64,000 nucleotides of DNA. Origin: Hymenobacter cavernae (GTDB lineage Bacteria; Bacteroidota; Bacteroidia; Cytophagales; Hymenobacteraceae). The notes below the pieces were generated by a model. It searched no databases. It was not told the origin of the DNA and worked only from the letters and a program-made list of their open reading frames with translations. The translations under genes were made by a program, and so were the position numbers. Shown here one piece after another: positions 1-8,020 of this stretch. The stretch's first letter is position 1. Each line of letters begins with the position of its first letter. The stretch is taken from NCBI RefSeq assembly GCF_014641455.1, contig NZ_BMHT01000003.1, positions 615,921-679,920 of the forward strand, written 5' to 3'.

Positions 1-28
1 AGGCAATCACCTTACCCGCCAAGTCGCG

Positions 29-36
29 CAAATATA
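29..36 (-). promoter_or_regulatory. Leftward Bacteroidota-type promoter at the window edge
   Basis: Read on the minus strand this is TATATTTG, a full match to the TAnnTTTG -7 element of Bacteroidota housekeeping promoters. It points out of the window, so the neighbour to the left is probably transcribed divergently from engB. That gene is not visible, so this is inference from one motif. Confidence 0.45.
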
Positions 37-103
37 GGGCTACAACATTAACAACAAGGGTATTATTAGAAATTTATGCACTCTTCAGGCTTTCTCTTTC
101 TCC

Positions 104-111
104 TACCTTTG
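104..111 (+). promoter_or_regulatory. engB promoter, -7 element TACCTTTG
   Basis: TACCTTTG matches TAnnTTTG and lies about 27 bases before the engB start codon, leaving a very short leader. No Shine-Dalgarno sequence precedes the ATG, as is usual in Bacteroidota. Confidence 0.6.
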
Positions 112-137
112 TACGCAACTAACCTGATTTTTCGCCT

Positions 138-755
138 ATGATCATCCGCGAAGCAAAGTTCGTCATGAGTAATTCGCGGGTTGAGCAGTGCCCACCGCCT
201 ACTTTGCCCGAATATGCCTTCATTGGCCGCTCCAACGTGGGCAAGTCTTCCTTAATTAATATGCTCACGGGGCAAAACAGCCTGGCGAAAACCTCGTCGC
301 TCCCTGGTAAAACACAGCTAATCAATCATTTCCTAATAAATGAGGAGTGGTATCTAGTCGACTTGCCTGGCTACGGCTACGCTAAAGTAAGTAAGGATTC
401 GCGCGCGCAGTGGAGCAAGATGATCAACTTCTACCTGCGGAAGCGCGAAAACCTAGCCTGCGTATTTGTACTGATTGACTCGCGTCATCAGCCACTGGCC
501 CCCGATATCGAGTTTATTGATATGCTGGGCACGGAAGGTATTCCGTTTGTGTTGGTGTTTACCAAAGCCGATAAACTATCGAACTCGCGGGCCCAGCAGA
601 ACGTGGTTGATTATCTGGCTAAGCTACAGGAAACCTGGGATGAACTGCCGCGTCACTTCATTACGTCGGCGGCGGAGAAGACGGGCCGCGCTGAGATTCT
701 GAACTTCATCGAAGACGTGAATCGGCAGCTGGCCCAAACGGCTCAGGATTCGTAA
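138..755 (+). CDS. engB: Ribosome biogenesis GTP-binding protein YihA/YsxC
   Basis: A 205-residue GTPase of the EngB/YihA/YsxC family, which binds the assembling large ribosomal subunit in the cytoplasm and is usually essential. The G motifs are visible in order: G1 GRSNVGKSS at residues 30-38, the switch I region with LPGKTQ near 55-60, G3 DLPGYGYAK from 75, G4 TKADK at 142-146, and G5 SAA near 177. Length and motif spacing are normal for the family. The ATG is chosen because the promoter sits just upstream and the family N-terminus begins about 20 residues before the conserved PEYAFIGRSN block. The next gene begins 67 bases downstream in the same direction. Confidence 0.96.
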   Translation: MIIREAKFVMSNSRVEQCPPPTLPEYAFIGRSNVGKSSLINMLTGQNSLAKTSSLPGKTQLINHFLINEEWYLVDLPGYGYAKVSKDSRAQWSKMINFYLRKRENLACVFVLIDSRHQPLAPDIEFIDMLGTEGIPFVLVFTKADKLSNSRAQQNVVDYLAKLQETWDELPRHFITSAAEKTGRAEILNFIEDVNRQLAQTAQDS

Positions 756-822
756 GTTGGCTTTGTAATTGCCTTTTCCTGACAATAACTTTTCATTGCT
801 TTCTCCTTTTGGTCTTTATTTC

Positions 823-1263
823 ATGAAAAAAATCACATTTGCGCTGGCTTTCGGCATGCTGGCCACAACTGCCCCGGCTTTCGCACAAAAGGCTCCGACT
901 AAGAGCAATGCACCGGCTCCCGCGACTACTCCGGCTCCTGCCGCCGAGGCTGCTCCAGCAGCACCGGGCCACGTTGGCAAAAACATTCCCGTAGCGGAGT
1001 ATTATGAAGGTGGGCAGGAGGCCATGTACGCCTTTATTGAAAAAGAGCTGAAGTACCCTATTCTTGCTAAGCGTAACCGTATTCAAGGCACTTGTATTGT
1101 GAGCTTTACGCTAAACACCGACGGCACCATGACCGGCGTGAAGCTGGTGAAAGGCGTGGGCGGCGGCTGCGGCGAGGAAGCGTTGCGCGTTGTGAAGCTG
1201 CTGCAATTCAAGAAGCCCGACTACGCCGTGCTGACGAGCCTGCCTGTTGTATTCAAGCTGTAA
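823..1263 (+). CDS. Exported protein with a TonB C-terminal-like domain
   Basis: A 146-residue protein. Residues 1-20 form a signal peptide (MKKITFALAFGMLATTAPAFA), followed by an Ala/Pro-rich linker to about residue 45. The C-terminal half matches the small TonB C-terminal fold common in Bacteroidota: a YP(I)LAKRNRIQGT segment, then a strand VSFTLNTDG and a helix around EEALRVVKLLQFKKP. It lacks an N-terminal transmembrane anchor, so it is probably a free periplasmic single-domain relative rather than an energy transducer of TonB-dependent receptors. An in-frame ATG 54 bases upstream was rejected because the downstream start gives a clean signal peptide. Confidence 0.8.
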   Translation: MKKITFALAFGMLATTAPAFAQKAPTKSNAPAPATTPAPAAEAAPAAPGHVGKNIPVAEYYEGGQEAMYAFIEKELKYPILAKRNRIQGTCIVSFTLNTDGTMTGVKLVKGVGGGCGEEALRVVKLLQFKKPDYAVLTSLPVVFKL

Positions 1264-1294
1264 GCCAACTTAGCTTTGCTAGCGGCTACTACCC

Positions 1295-1302
1295 TACCTT
1301 TG
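1295..1302 (+). promoter_or_regulatory. Promoter of the DUF5606 gene
   Basis: TACCTTTG at 1295-1302 matches TAnnTTTG. A TTTG at 1275-1278, 16 bases upstream of it, can serve as the -33 element. The leader to the ATG at 1327 is short. Confidence 0.6.
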
Positions 1303-1326
1303 CATCTTTCGCTTAATTTATTTTCC

Positions 1327-1863
1327 ATGCCTTACGACCTGAAGGAAATTGCCGCGATCAGCGGAATGCCCGGTCTTTACCGCTTAGTGCGCCCCACCCG
1401 CGCCGGCGTGATTATCGAATCACTGGACGAGCGTGCTACGCGCTCCGTAGCCTCGGCCCGCAACAAGGTTTCGCTGTTGCAGGAGATTTCCATTTACACT
1501 CAGGACTACGACCAGACGATACCGCTGACGGAGGTATTCGACCGAGTGTACCAGAAATACGGCACCAATCTCCCCGTGACCAACAAATCGGATGACCGTG
1601 ACTTGGTGAACTTTATGGGCGAAATCATCCCCGACTACGACCGGCAGCGGGTGTATCTGTCGGATATCAAGAAGCTGGTGACGTGGTACCAGGCCGTGAG
1701 CAGCCGCTTAGAGTATCAGGCCGCCACTGAGGAAACTACTGACGCGGGCACGCAGCAGGAGCAGCCTGCCGCCGACGAAGCGCTGAGCACCGCCGGCATC
1801 ATCCCAACGGAAGCCGACGCAACCGCAGAAGGCAATCCGGAGGCCGCTGAAAAAACCGCGTAG
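1327..1863 (+). CDS. DUF5606 family protein
   Basis: A 178-residue cytoplasmic protein whose N-terminus (MPYDLKEIAAISGMPGLYRL) matches the DUF5606 family of Bacteroidota, whose role is unknown. The conserved part, about residues 1-135, carries LVRPTRAGVIIESLD and a DYDQTIPLTEVFDRVY block. The last 45 residues are acidic and Ala/Thr/Glu-rich, probably disordered. The start at 1327 follows its own promoter; an upstream in-frame ATG at 1276 would overlap that promoter. A strong hairpin follows the stop. Confidence 0.85.
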   Translation: MPYDLKEIAAISGMPGLYRLVRPTRAGVIIESLDERATRSVASARNKVSLLQEISIYTQDYDQTIPLTEVFDRVYQKYGTNLPVTNKSDDRDLVNFMGEIIPDYDRQRVYLSDIKKLVTWYQAVSSRLEYQAATEETTDAGTQQEQPAADEALSTAGIIPTEADATAEGNPEAAEKTA

Positions 1864-1901
1864 AACCTAGGTTCTATCCTCTGCCGACCTCGGTCGGTAC
1901 G

Positions 1902-1958
1902 GTCCCAACACGAAGAAGGCCGCCCGAACATATCGGGCGGCCTTCTTCGTGTTGGGAC
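1902..1958. terminator. Bidirectional terminator hairpin between DUF5606 gene and fbp
   Basis: A near-perfect inverted repeat: GTCCCAACACGAAGAAGG near 1902-1919 pairs with its complement ending at 1958, the inner stem being CCGCCCG/CGGGCGG around a 5-6 base loop. It lies between two convergent genes. Confidence 0.8.
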
Positions 1959-1983
1959 TCTCACGTTAACGATTGTGTAGAAG

Positions 1984-3009
1984 CTAGCTATTTACGGCCG
2001 ACGCGTCGGAGTATTCAGCGGCCAGGAACTCTTCTGCTTTTTCAACCAACTCCTTGGACCCGATAAAGAGCGGGCAACGATCGTGCAGACCGGTAGGCTC
2101 GATTTCCATGGTGCGCTGGCGACCGTTGCTGGATTTGCCACCGGCTTGCTCCACGATGAAGGCCAACGGGTTGCACTCGTAAAGCAGGCGCAGCTTACCA
2201 CTAGGCGCTTTCTTGGTCGGCGGATAGATGTAAATCCCTCCCTTCAGCAAATTGCGGTGGAAATCAGCAACTAAGGAGCCGATGTAGCGGGCCGAATAAT
2301 TCTGGTCCTTGCAGTGCGCAATGAAGGCGTTCAATCCTTCTGAGAAAGAATTGGCGCTACCTTCATTAATAGAGTAAACCGTTCCGGTAGCTGGAATAGT
2401 GATGTTGGGGTGCGAAAGGAAGAACTCGCCGAGCGAAGGCTCATAGGTGAAGCCATTCACGCCATTGCCCGTGGTGTACACCAGCATGGTGCTGGAGCCA
2501 TAGATAACGTAGCCAGCCGCGACCTGAAGCGTGCCGGGTTGCAGGCAATCCTGGTCATTGCCGACGGTGCCCGTAGCTGATATGCGCCGGTAGATACTGA
2601 AAATAGTACCGATGCTGACATTGACGTCAATGTTGGAAGAGCCATCCAGGGGGTCCATGGCCACTACATACTTGCCCTGGTTGTTCCCGGTCTGAATCAC
2701 TTCTTCGTCTTCTTCCGACACAATGGTGCAGACCTCGCCCCCATTGCGCAGCGCCCGGATAAAGCGAATGTTCGCAACGACATCTAGCTTTTGCTGATCC
2801 TCGCCCTGCACGTTGCGGTTGCCGTAAGCACCGGCAATATCTATCAGGCCCGAGCGATTGATTTCACGGTTAACGATTTTGGTAGCGAGTGCAATATCGC
2901 GTAGCAGCTGAGAGAGTTCGCCGGTAGCATACGGGAAATCCTCCTGCTTGCGCATGATAAAGCGGTCGAGGGTAGTCCCAACGGGCAGCGCCAGTGAGTT
3001 ATGATCCAT
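1984..3009 (-). CDS. fbp: Class I fructose-1,6-bisphosphatase
   Basis: A 341-residue cytoplasmic gluconeogenic enzyme that hydrolyses fructose-1,6-bisphosphate to fructose-6-phosphate. The class I metal-binding signatures are present: the acidic SEEDEE stretch at 98-103 and [10 protein letters not shown] at 119-128, which supplies the metal-binding aspartates. Further down [22 protein letters not shown] forms the substrate-binding region, and the protein has the usual length. It has its own promoter and converges on the DUF5606 gene. Confidence 0.97.
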   Translation of the reverse strand: MDHNSLALPVGTTLDRFIMRKQEDFPYATGELSQLLRDIALATKIVNREINRSGLIDIAGAYGNRNVQGEDQQKLDVVANIRFIRALRNGGEVCTIVSEEDEEVIQTGNNQGKYVVAMDPLDGSSNIDVNVSIGTIFSIYRRISATGTVGNDQDCLQPGTLQVAAGYVIYGSSTMLVYTTGNGVNGFTYEPSLGEFFLSHPNITIPATGTVYSINEGSANSFSEGLNAFIAHCKDQNYSARYIGSLVADFHRNLLKGGIYIYPPTKKAPSGKLRLLYECNPLAFIVEQAGGKSSNGRQRTMEIEPTGLHDRCPLFIGSKELVEKAEEFLAAEYSDASAVNS

Positions 3010-3043
3010 AAATAAGGAAAAGAAAGAAGCAGTAGTATGCAGT

Positions 3044-3051
3044 CAAAAGTA
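3044..3051 (-). promoter_or_regulatory. fbp promoter
   Basis: On the minus strand this reads TACTTTTG, matching TAnnTTTG, 35 bases upstream of the fbp ATG. A second, weaker candidate (TACTTTGA, around 3114-3121) lies further upstream. Confidence 0.5.
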
Positions 3052-3418
3052 ACCTTTTTCGGCGTTCAGCAATAGAACTTTGCCCGGAAACGAAAGAGAT
3101 TTTACCCGGAAAGTCAAAGTACATGACTATATAGGTGTAAAAACAAAGCAACAGGATCAGCAACTGCGCGGCGGTTTATCAACCTAGGTAGCGCAAGGCT
3201 CGCCTGTTTCCTTTGGGGGAACAAAGCTGTAGAAGAGCTGGCAGCCAACTGTTTTGCTTTATCCGTGGTATAAGGCTACTAGAATTGGAGCAACGTTTTC
3301 TGCTTCTATAACTAGCGCGTACTCACCTGGGCTAGAGGCGGCTATCAGCTGTCCACAAGCTAGCCTCCAGGCTGCGTACGCCAGCCAGCATTTCCCTCAC
3401 CAAACCGTATTGACTCTT
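3052..3418. other. Gene-free spacer between fbp and the peroxiredoxin gene
   Basis: About 370 bases between divergent genes. It holds the fbp promoter region, one CCTAGG (3183) and a stretch around 3280-3410 that is open in the peroxiredoxin frame but has no family match, so I treat it as untranslated leader. No clear hairpin or small gene is visible. Confidence 0.5.
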
Positions 3419-4015
3419 ATGGCCGTTCTCGTTGGTAAACGTGCTCCATCCTTCCGCGCAAAAGCCGTTATTGACGGTCAGATTGAAGATGAATTTTCGC
3501 TCGACCGCTACCTGGGTAAGAAGCACGTGCTTTTCTACTTTTATCCTTCCGACTTTTCGGCGGTTTGCCCTACGGAAGTGCTTGCTTTTCAGGACCGACT
3601 GGCTGAATTTGACGCTAAAAGCGTGGCTGTAGTCGGCTGCTCCACCGATTCGCACAGCGCCCACTTGGCCTGGCAGCAGATACCGCGCAACCAGGGTGGC
3701 GTCGCGGGCGTCACGTACCCGCTGGTAGCCGACGCAACCAAAACCATTTCGGCCAACTACGATGTACTGGGTGGTCACTACGACTACAACGACGCGGGCG
3801 AAATGGTGTTTGTGGGCTCGCCGGTGGCGTATCGGGGCTTGTTTCTCATTGATAAAGATGGCATTGTGCGCCATCAGCTTGTGAACGACCGCCCCCTAGG
3901 CCGCAGCATCGATGAGGCGTTGCGTATAGTGGCGGCGCTGCAATTTTTCGAGACGAACGGCGAGGCCTGCCCCGCCGATTGGCACGAATCAACCAGCCAG
4001 GGTGCTTTGAAATAA
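3419..4015 (+). CDS. Typical 2-Cys peroxiredoxin (AhpC/Prx1 type)
   Basis: A 198-residue thiol peroxidase that reduces hydrogen peroxide and organic peroxides. The peroxidatic cysteine is C50 in FSAVCPTE, and the resolving cysteine is C184 in the C-terminal EACPADW, which together define the dimeric typical 2-Cys class. The active-site arginine and the GLFLIDKDGIVRH strand are also present. The ATG at 3419 is chosen since MAVLVGKRAPSF is the family N-terminus; the 55 residues encoded upstream in frame do not resemble anything. No ahpF neighbour is present, so it probably takes electrons from thioredoxin. Confidence 0.92.
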   Translation: MAVLVGKRAPSFRAKAVIDGQIEDEFSLDRYLGKKHVLFYFYPSDFSAVCPTEVLAFQDRLAEFDAKSVAVVGCSTDSHSAHLAWQQIPRNQGGVAGVTYPLVADATKTISANYDVLGGHYDYNDAGEMVFVGSPVAYRGLFLIDKDGIVRHQLVNDRPLGRSIDEALRIVAALQFFETNGEACPADWHESTSQGALK

Positions 4016-4044
4016 TGCGCAAAAGCTAGCTTTCTAGCTTCTCA

Positions 4045-4077
4045 GAGAAGCCTCAGCGCCCGGCGTTGAGGCTTCTT
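4045..4077 (+). terminator. Terminator after the peroxiredoxin gene
   Basis: The stem AGAAGCCTCAGCGC pairs with GCGTTGAGGCTTCT through a 3-base loop, with one G-T pair, and is followed by a pyrimidine-rich tail. Confidence 0.75.
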
Positions 4078-4102
4078 CTCGTTTGGAAGGCCGGCAAACG
4101 CG

Positions 4103-4110
4103 TACTTTTG
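4103..4110 (+). promoter_or_regulatory. KDO transferase promoter
   Basis: TACTTTTG matches TAnnTTTG. TTTG at 4082-4085 lies 17 bases upstream and fits the -33 element. Transcription would begin just before the TTG start at 4145. Confidence 0.6.
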
Positions 4111-4144
4111 TACTCTCAACTACTACGCTTTCGGCGTTTCATCC

Positions 4145-5407
4145 TTGTTATTGCTTTACAACATTGCGCTCCGTTTGTATGCCTTGCTGCTGCAAGTAGT
4201 AGCGCCCTTTAACCCCAAAGCAGCTCAGTGGGTAGCCGGTCGGCGCGGTTTGCTGGTGCATATTCAGGCAACGCTACGCGCTGAGACGGCGCCGCTGGCC
4301 TGGTTTCACTGCGCCTCATTGGGCGAGTTTGAGCAGGGCCGGCCGCTCATAGAGGCGTTTGCACAGCAGTACCCGCACTACAAAATTGTGCTGACGTTCT
4401 TTTCCCCCTCGGGCTACAGCGTGCGCAAGAACTGGCCTGGCGCGCACTACATATTTTACCTGCCGCTCGACACGGCGGCCAACGCGCGTCGCTTTCTGGA
4501 CGTGGTAAAACCTAGGTTAGCGGTCTTTGTGAAGTACGAGTTCTGGTACCACTTCCTCTCCGAGCTGCACCGCCGCCACGTCCCGACGATCTGCGTCTCA
4601 GCTATTTTCCGGTCCGATCAAGCTTTTTTCAAGCCCTGGGGCGGTTTGTTCCGGCGTATTCTCGGCAGCTTCACGCATATTTTCACTCAGAATGAAACCT
4701 CCGCGGAGCTGTTGCGCGGCATTGACATCAGGCAGGTAAGCGTAGCCGGCGACACGCGGTTTGATACGGTGGTGAGTACGGCCGCCATGCTACCTAGGTC
4801 GCTGCCGCTGCTGGAAGCTTTTGTGGCCGACAAGGCCCCGGTGCTGGTGGTGGGCAGCAGCTGGCCGGAAGATATTTCGGTACTAGCTCCTCCCTTGCGG
4901 CACATGATGGCGGATAATATTAAGCTGCGCGTTATCGTAGCGCCGCACGAGCTGCACGAATCGGGCTTACGGCAGCTCGAAGCCATCGTGCCGGGGCAGG
5001 CCGTGCGCTACTCCGCTGCGCAGCCTGCGACGGTAGCACAAGCTAGCATTCTGGTTATTGATTCCATTGGCTTGCTGCGCGAGCTGTACCGCTATGGGTC
5101 AATAGGTTATGTGGGCGGTGCTTTCGGAAAAGGCTTACACAACACGTTGGAAGCAGCCGTGTTTGGGCTGCCTCTGGCCTTTGGGCCACGTTACGCAAAG
5201 TTTCAGGAAGCCAACGACTTAGTTGCCCTAGGTGGTGCAAAAACGGTAGAAACCAGTGCGCACCTGGAAAGTGTTCTGCGGGCGTGGCTACAAGACGAGC
5301 AACTACGCCAAGCCGCCAGCAGCACCAACCGCAACTACGTGCTCGACCACGCCGGCGCCACGGCCAAAATCATGGCAGCTTTGCCTAAAGAGCAACTAAG
5401 TAATTGA
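4145..5407 (+). CDS. waaA: 3-deoxy-D-manno-octulosonic acid transferase
   Basis: A 420-residue inner-membrane glycosyltransferase (GT30) that adds KDO to lipid A precursor during lipopolysaccharide assembly. The N-terminal hydrophobic anchor (about residues 1-22) is followed by HCASLGEFEQGRPLIE at 55-70, with the family's catalytic glutamate region, then VFVKYEFWYHF and the C-terminal nucleotide-sugar domain with GGAFGKGLHNTLEAAVFGLP. The start is a TTG, chosen because it retains the membrane anchor and lies directly behind the promoter; an ATG at 4179 would cut into the anchor. The stop codon lies inside the left arm of a word-type hairpin that links it to rsgA. Confidence 0.95.
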   Translation: MLLLYNIALRLYALLLQVVAPFNPKAAQWVAGRRGLLVHIQATLRAETAPLAWFHCASLGEFEQGRPLIEAFAQQYPHYKIVLTFFSPSGYSVRKNWPGAHYIFYLPLDTAANARRFLDVVKPRLAVFVKYEFWYHFLSELHRRHVPTICVSAIFRSDQAFFKPWGGLFRRILGSFTHIFTQNETSAELLRGIDIRQVSVAGDTRFDTVVSTAAMLPRSLPLLEAFVADKAPVLVVGSSWPEDISVLAPPLRHMMADNIKLRVIVAPHELHESGLRQLEAIVPGQAVRYSAAQPATVAQASILVIDSIGLLRELYRYGSIGYVGGAFGKGLHNTLEAAVFGLPLAFGPRYAKFQEANDLVALGGAKTVETSAHLESVLRAWLQDEQLRQAASSTNRNYVLDHAGATAKIMAALPKEQLSN

Positions 5408-5499
5408 GTAGCTGAGTAATTTTCCTTGAACAATCCTTTAGTATTACCCCCTTGTTAGCCTCTCTTCCATTTACTCAGGTGCTCAGCTACTCAATTACT
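5399..5499. repeat. Word-type hairpin between waaA and rsgA (GAGTAxxT words)
   Basis: The left arm at 5399-5420 is made of near-repeats of GAGTAGCT/GAGTAATT; its complement lies at 5482-5499. The left arm contains the waaA stop codon and the right arm ends two bases before the rsgA ATG. It belongs to a class seen at five other junctions with different words. Confidence 0.7.
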
Positions 5500-5501
5500 C
5501 T

Positions 5502-6428
5502 ATGACCGGTATTGTCGTTAAATCAACGGGCTCGTGGTATTTGGTGCGCGACCTAGGTACGGGGCAGCTGCACCGCTGCCGGCTGCGGGGCAAATTCAAG
5601 AACAAGGGCCTGAAGGTGAGCAACCCGCTGGCCGTGGGCGACCAGGTGGAGTTCACGGTGGAAGAGCAGACGGAAGGCGCGGGCGTGATTCATCACATCG
5701 AGCCGCGCCGCAACTACATCATTCGTCGCTCGGTGCACAAAACGGAGCACGCCCACATCGTAGCGGCCAACCTCGACCAAGCCTTGCTGGTGGTCACGCT
5801 GGTGTCGCCGGCCACGTCGTTCGGGTTTATCGACCGATTCCTGGTGACGGCGGAGGCGTACAGCATTCCGGTCACGATTATCTTCAACAAAGCCGACCTC
5901 TACGACGAAGAACTAGCTGAGTATCAGCAGCAGATTCAGAAGATGTACAAGCGCACGGGCTACCCTAGCCTGCTCACCGCAGCCCGCACCGGCGAGGGCG
6001 TCGCTGAGATTGATGCGCTGCTGGATGGCAAACTCACGCTGCTTTCCGGTCATTCGGGCGTGGGCAAAAGCACGCTTATCAATGCGCTGGTCCCGGACCT
6101 GGATCTGAAAACCGCCGAAATCAGTGAGTTCTCCGATAAGGGCGTGCACACCACCACCTTCGCCGAAATGCTGGAAGTACGACCCGGCACGTATTTAATT
6201 GATACGCCAGGTATTAAGGAGCTAGGTTTGGTAGATATTCCGCCGGCGCAGCTAGCGCACTTCTTCCCAGAAATGCGAGCGTTGCTCAACCAATGCCGCT
6301 ACCACAATTGCACCCACGTGCACGAGCCGGGCTGCGCCGTCCGCGAAGCCGTGGAGAAAGGCAAAATTGCCCTCCCCCGCTACGACAGCTACCTGAGTAT
6401 GCTCAATAATGAGGACAACCGGCATTAA
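5502..6428 (+). CDS. rsgA: Ribosome small-subunit-dependent GTPase A
   Basis: A 308-residue circularly permuted GTPase that acts in late maturation of the 30S subunit. The order is OB-fold (about 1-65), then G4 NKAD at 129-132, G1 GHSGVGKST at 183-191 and G3 DTPG at 234-237, the permutation diagnostic of YjeQ/RsgA. The C-terminal zinc finger has C265, C270, H272 and C278. Length is normal and the ATG directly follows the hairpin arm. Confidence 0.96.
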   Translation: MTGIVVKSTGSWYLVRDLGTGQLHRCRLRGKFKNKGLKVSNPLAVGDQVEFTVEEQTEGAGVIHHIEPRRNYIIRRSVHKTEHAHIVAANLDQALLVVTLVSPATSFGFIDRFLVTAEAYSIPVTIIFNKADLYDEELAEYQQQIQKMYKRTGYPSLLTAARTGEGVAEIDALLDGKLTLLSGHSGVGKSTLINALVPDLDLKTAEISEFSDKGVHTTTFAEMLEVRPGTYLIDTPGIKELGLVDIPPAQLAHFFPEMRALLNQCRYHNCTHVHEPGCAVREAVEKGKIALPRYDSYLSMLNNEDNRH

Positions 6429-6442
6429 TGGATACTCCTCTT

Positions 6443-6599
6443 CTGTCATCCTGACGAAGGAAGGACCTCCCTCTATTTACCGACAAGTTCTTTTTCAACC
6501 AAAAGCCCTTGATCAACCACCTAGGTTAATCAAGGGTTTGGTGCTTTTAGGATAGTTGGGGTTTAGGCAAGGGAGGTCCTTCGTTCCTCAGGATGACAG
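6443..6599. repeat. REP family C element (copy 1)
   Basis: A long inverted repeat between convergent rsgA and the FAS1 gene. Outer arms begin CTGTCATCCTGACGAAGG and end with the near-complement at 6570-6599. A nested stem (CCCTTGAT/ATCAAGGG, about 6506-6535) encloses a CCTAGG at 6520. It shares its outer vocabulary with the elements at 10780-10973 and 23960-24033. Confidence 0.8.
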
Positions 6600-6627
6600 A
6601 CAAGAAAAGATAAGCACGAAACCTAGG

Positions 6628-7272
6628 TTACTCCGTCTCGGCGGGCGGCATGAGTACCGTGTCGATGATGTGCGTTACGCCGTTGTTTGAAACTACATCA
6701 GGCGTCGTGACGGTGGCGTTGTTGATCATCACCTTACCATCTTTCACCGAGATTTTGATTTTCTCGCCGTTCATCGTGGTTAGCTCCTGGCCGTCGCGCA
6801 GGTCGGCGGCGAGCAGACGGCTGGCAATGACGTGGTACTTGAGTAAGCCTGCGAGCTTGTCTTTGCTTTCGGGTTTCATCAGGCCGGCCATTGCGCCTTT
6901 GGGGAGTTTATCAAAGGCCGCGTTGGAGGGCGCAAACACGGTGTACGGGCCGGGGCCGCTTAACGTGCCGTCGAGGCCGGCAGCCTGCACGGCTTGCACC
7001 AGCGTCCGCATACCTGTGGCCTGCACGGCGTTCTGCACGATGCTGCGGTCGGGGGTCATGGCTACGCCATCGACCATCACGCCGTCGGCTTTGCCCATGC
7101 GGGCGGAGTCGGTGGGCATGTTGGCCGAGTCTGCGACGGTCATGCCGGAGCTAGGTGCCTCGGTCGTGACATCAGCACCTTTGCTGTTGTCGTTGCCACA
7201 CCCGGCGAGGCCAGCGGCCAGGAGCGTCGTGCTGAGCAGGAAAAATGAAGTCGTTCGGAACGTCTTTTTCAT
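6628..7272 (-). CDS. FAS1 (fasciclin) domain lipoprotein
   Basis: A 214-residue exported lipoprotein. The signal peptide ends in the lipobox LAGC (cysteine near residue 25), followed by a low-complexity spacer and a single FAS1 domain from about residue 75 to the end. FAS1 hallmarks are FAPSNAAFDKLPKG (the first conserved block), YHV in LLKYHVIASRLL, and the C-terminal NGVTHIIDTVLMPP. FAS1 domains are adhesive or cell-surface modules. The start at 7272 gives a standard MKK signal peptide; an ATG 15 bases upstream is possible. Confidence 0.9.
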   Translation of the reverse strand: MKKTFRTTSFFLLSTTLLAAGLAGCGNDNSKGADVTTEAPSSGMTVADSANMPTDSARMGKADGVMVDGVAMTPDRSIVQNAVQATGMRTLVQAVQAAGLDGTLSGPGPYTVFAPSNAAFDKLPKGAMAGLMKPESKDKLAGLLKYHVIASRLLAADLRDGQELTTMNGEKIKISVKDGKVMINNATVTTPDVVSNNGVTHIIDTVLMPPAETE

Positions 7273-7320
7273 GTATAAGTTGAGCAATCGAAATGAATAA
7301 ATGAGTCGGATAAGAAAAGG

Positions 7321-7328
7321 CGAAAATA
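7321..7328 (-). promoter_or_regulatory. FAS1 gene promoter
   Basis: On the minus strand this reads TATTTTCG, one base away from TAnnTTTG, about 50 bases upstream of the FAS1 start codon. Confidence 0.45.
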
Positions 7329-7399
7329 CGCCGCCGTTGCTCCTGCCGCAACCTACGCACCCGCCGGGCTGGTGGATGCCGCTCCCAGAGTGAAATAGT

Positions 7400-7407
7400 T
7401 ACCTTTG
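7400..7407 (+). promoter_or_regulatory. Cyclophilin gene promoter
   Basis: TACCTTTG matches TAnnTTTG and lies 60 bases upstream of the cyclophilin ATG. Confidence 0.6.
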
Positions 7408-7466
7408 CCCCACTTTCGCCCTTTTAGCGGCGGAAGCACCATTTCCCCACCTACAACTTTCCAGAC

Positions 7467-7925
7467 ATGAAAACTGCTGAAATTCACACCAGCAAAGGCG
7501 TTATGAAGCTGGAGTTCTTCGAAGAAGACGCTCCGAACACCGTTAAGAACTTCACCGACCTGGCCAAAAGCGGCTTCTACGACGGCACCAGGTTTCACCG
7601 CGTCATCCCAAACTTCATGATTCAGGGCGGCGACCCGAACACGAAGCCCGGCGCGAAAGGTATGCCCGGCACAGGTGGCCCAGGCTACAAAATCAAGTGC
7701 GAAACCTCCGGCGGCAACCAGTACCACGACCGTGGCGTGATTAGCATGGCCCACGCCGGCAAAGACACCGGTGGCTCGCAGTTCTTCATCGTGCATAACC
7801 GCCAGAACACCGCCCACCTCGACCGGGTACACACCGTGTTCGGCCGCGTGATAGAAGGCGAAGAGGTGATTGACCAGATTCGCCAGAACGACGAGATTGA
7901 GAAGATCGTGGTAAACGAAGGATAA
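7467..7925 (+). CDS. Cyclophilin-type peptidyl-prolyl cis-trans isomerase
   Basis: A 152-residue single-domain cyclophilin that catalyses cis-trans isomerisation of proline peptide bonds. The catalytic block [14 protein letters not shown] (with the arginine, phenylalanine and glutamine of the active site) lies near residues 49-62 and GGSQFFIVH near 105-113. There is no signal peptide, so it is cytoplasmic. It carries the short bacterial form with an [11 protein letters not shown] loop. A strong terminator follows. Confidence 0.95.
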   Translation: MKTAEIHTSKGVMKLEFFEEDAPNTVKNFTDLAKSGFYDGTRFHRVIPNFMIQGGDPNTKPGAKGMPGTGGPGYKIKCETSGGNQYHDRGVISMAHAGKDTGGSQFFIVHNRQNTAHLDRVHTVFGRVIEGEEVIDQIRQNDEIEKIVVNEG

Positions 7926-7950
7926 CCTAGGTTGCTCTTCCGCTATCAAC

Positions 7951-7987
7951 AAAAAAGCCGCTCCTGGAATCAGGAGCGGCTTTTTTT
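7951..7987 (+). terminator. Terminator after the cyclophilin gene
   Basis: The stem AGCCGCTCCTG pairs with CAGGAGCGGCT around a 4-base loop, flanked by A-run and T-run, so it can act in both directions between convergent genes. Confidence 0.9.
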
Positions 7988-8020
7988 GGTATTCCTACTA
8001 CAGTAGCTACTAAGTCAGAC

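Noticed and set aside
6650-7300. A 216-codon plus-strand frame over the FAS1 gene
   Set aside because: The FAS1 lipoprotein on the minus strand has all family blocks; the opposite frame is a composition effect.
7353-7952. A 199-codon minus-strand frame over the cyclophilin gene
   Set aside because: Shadow of a highly conserved cyclophilin; no independent promoter or motif.
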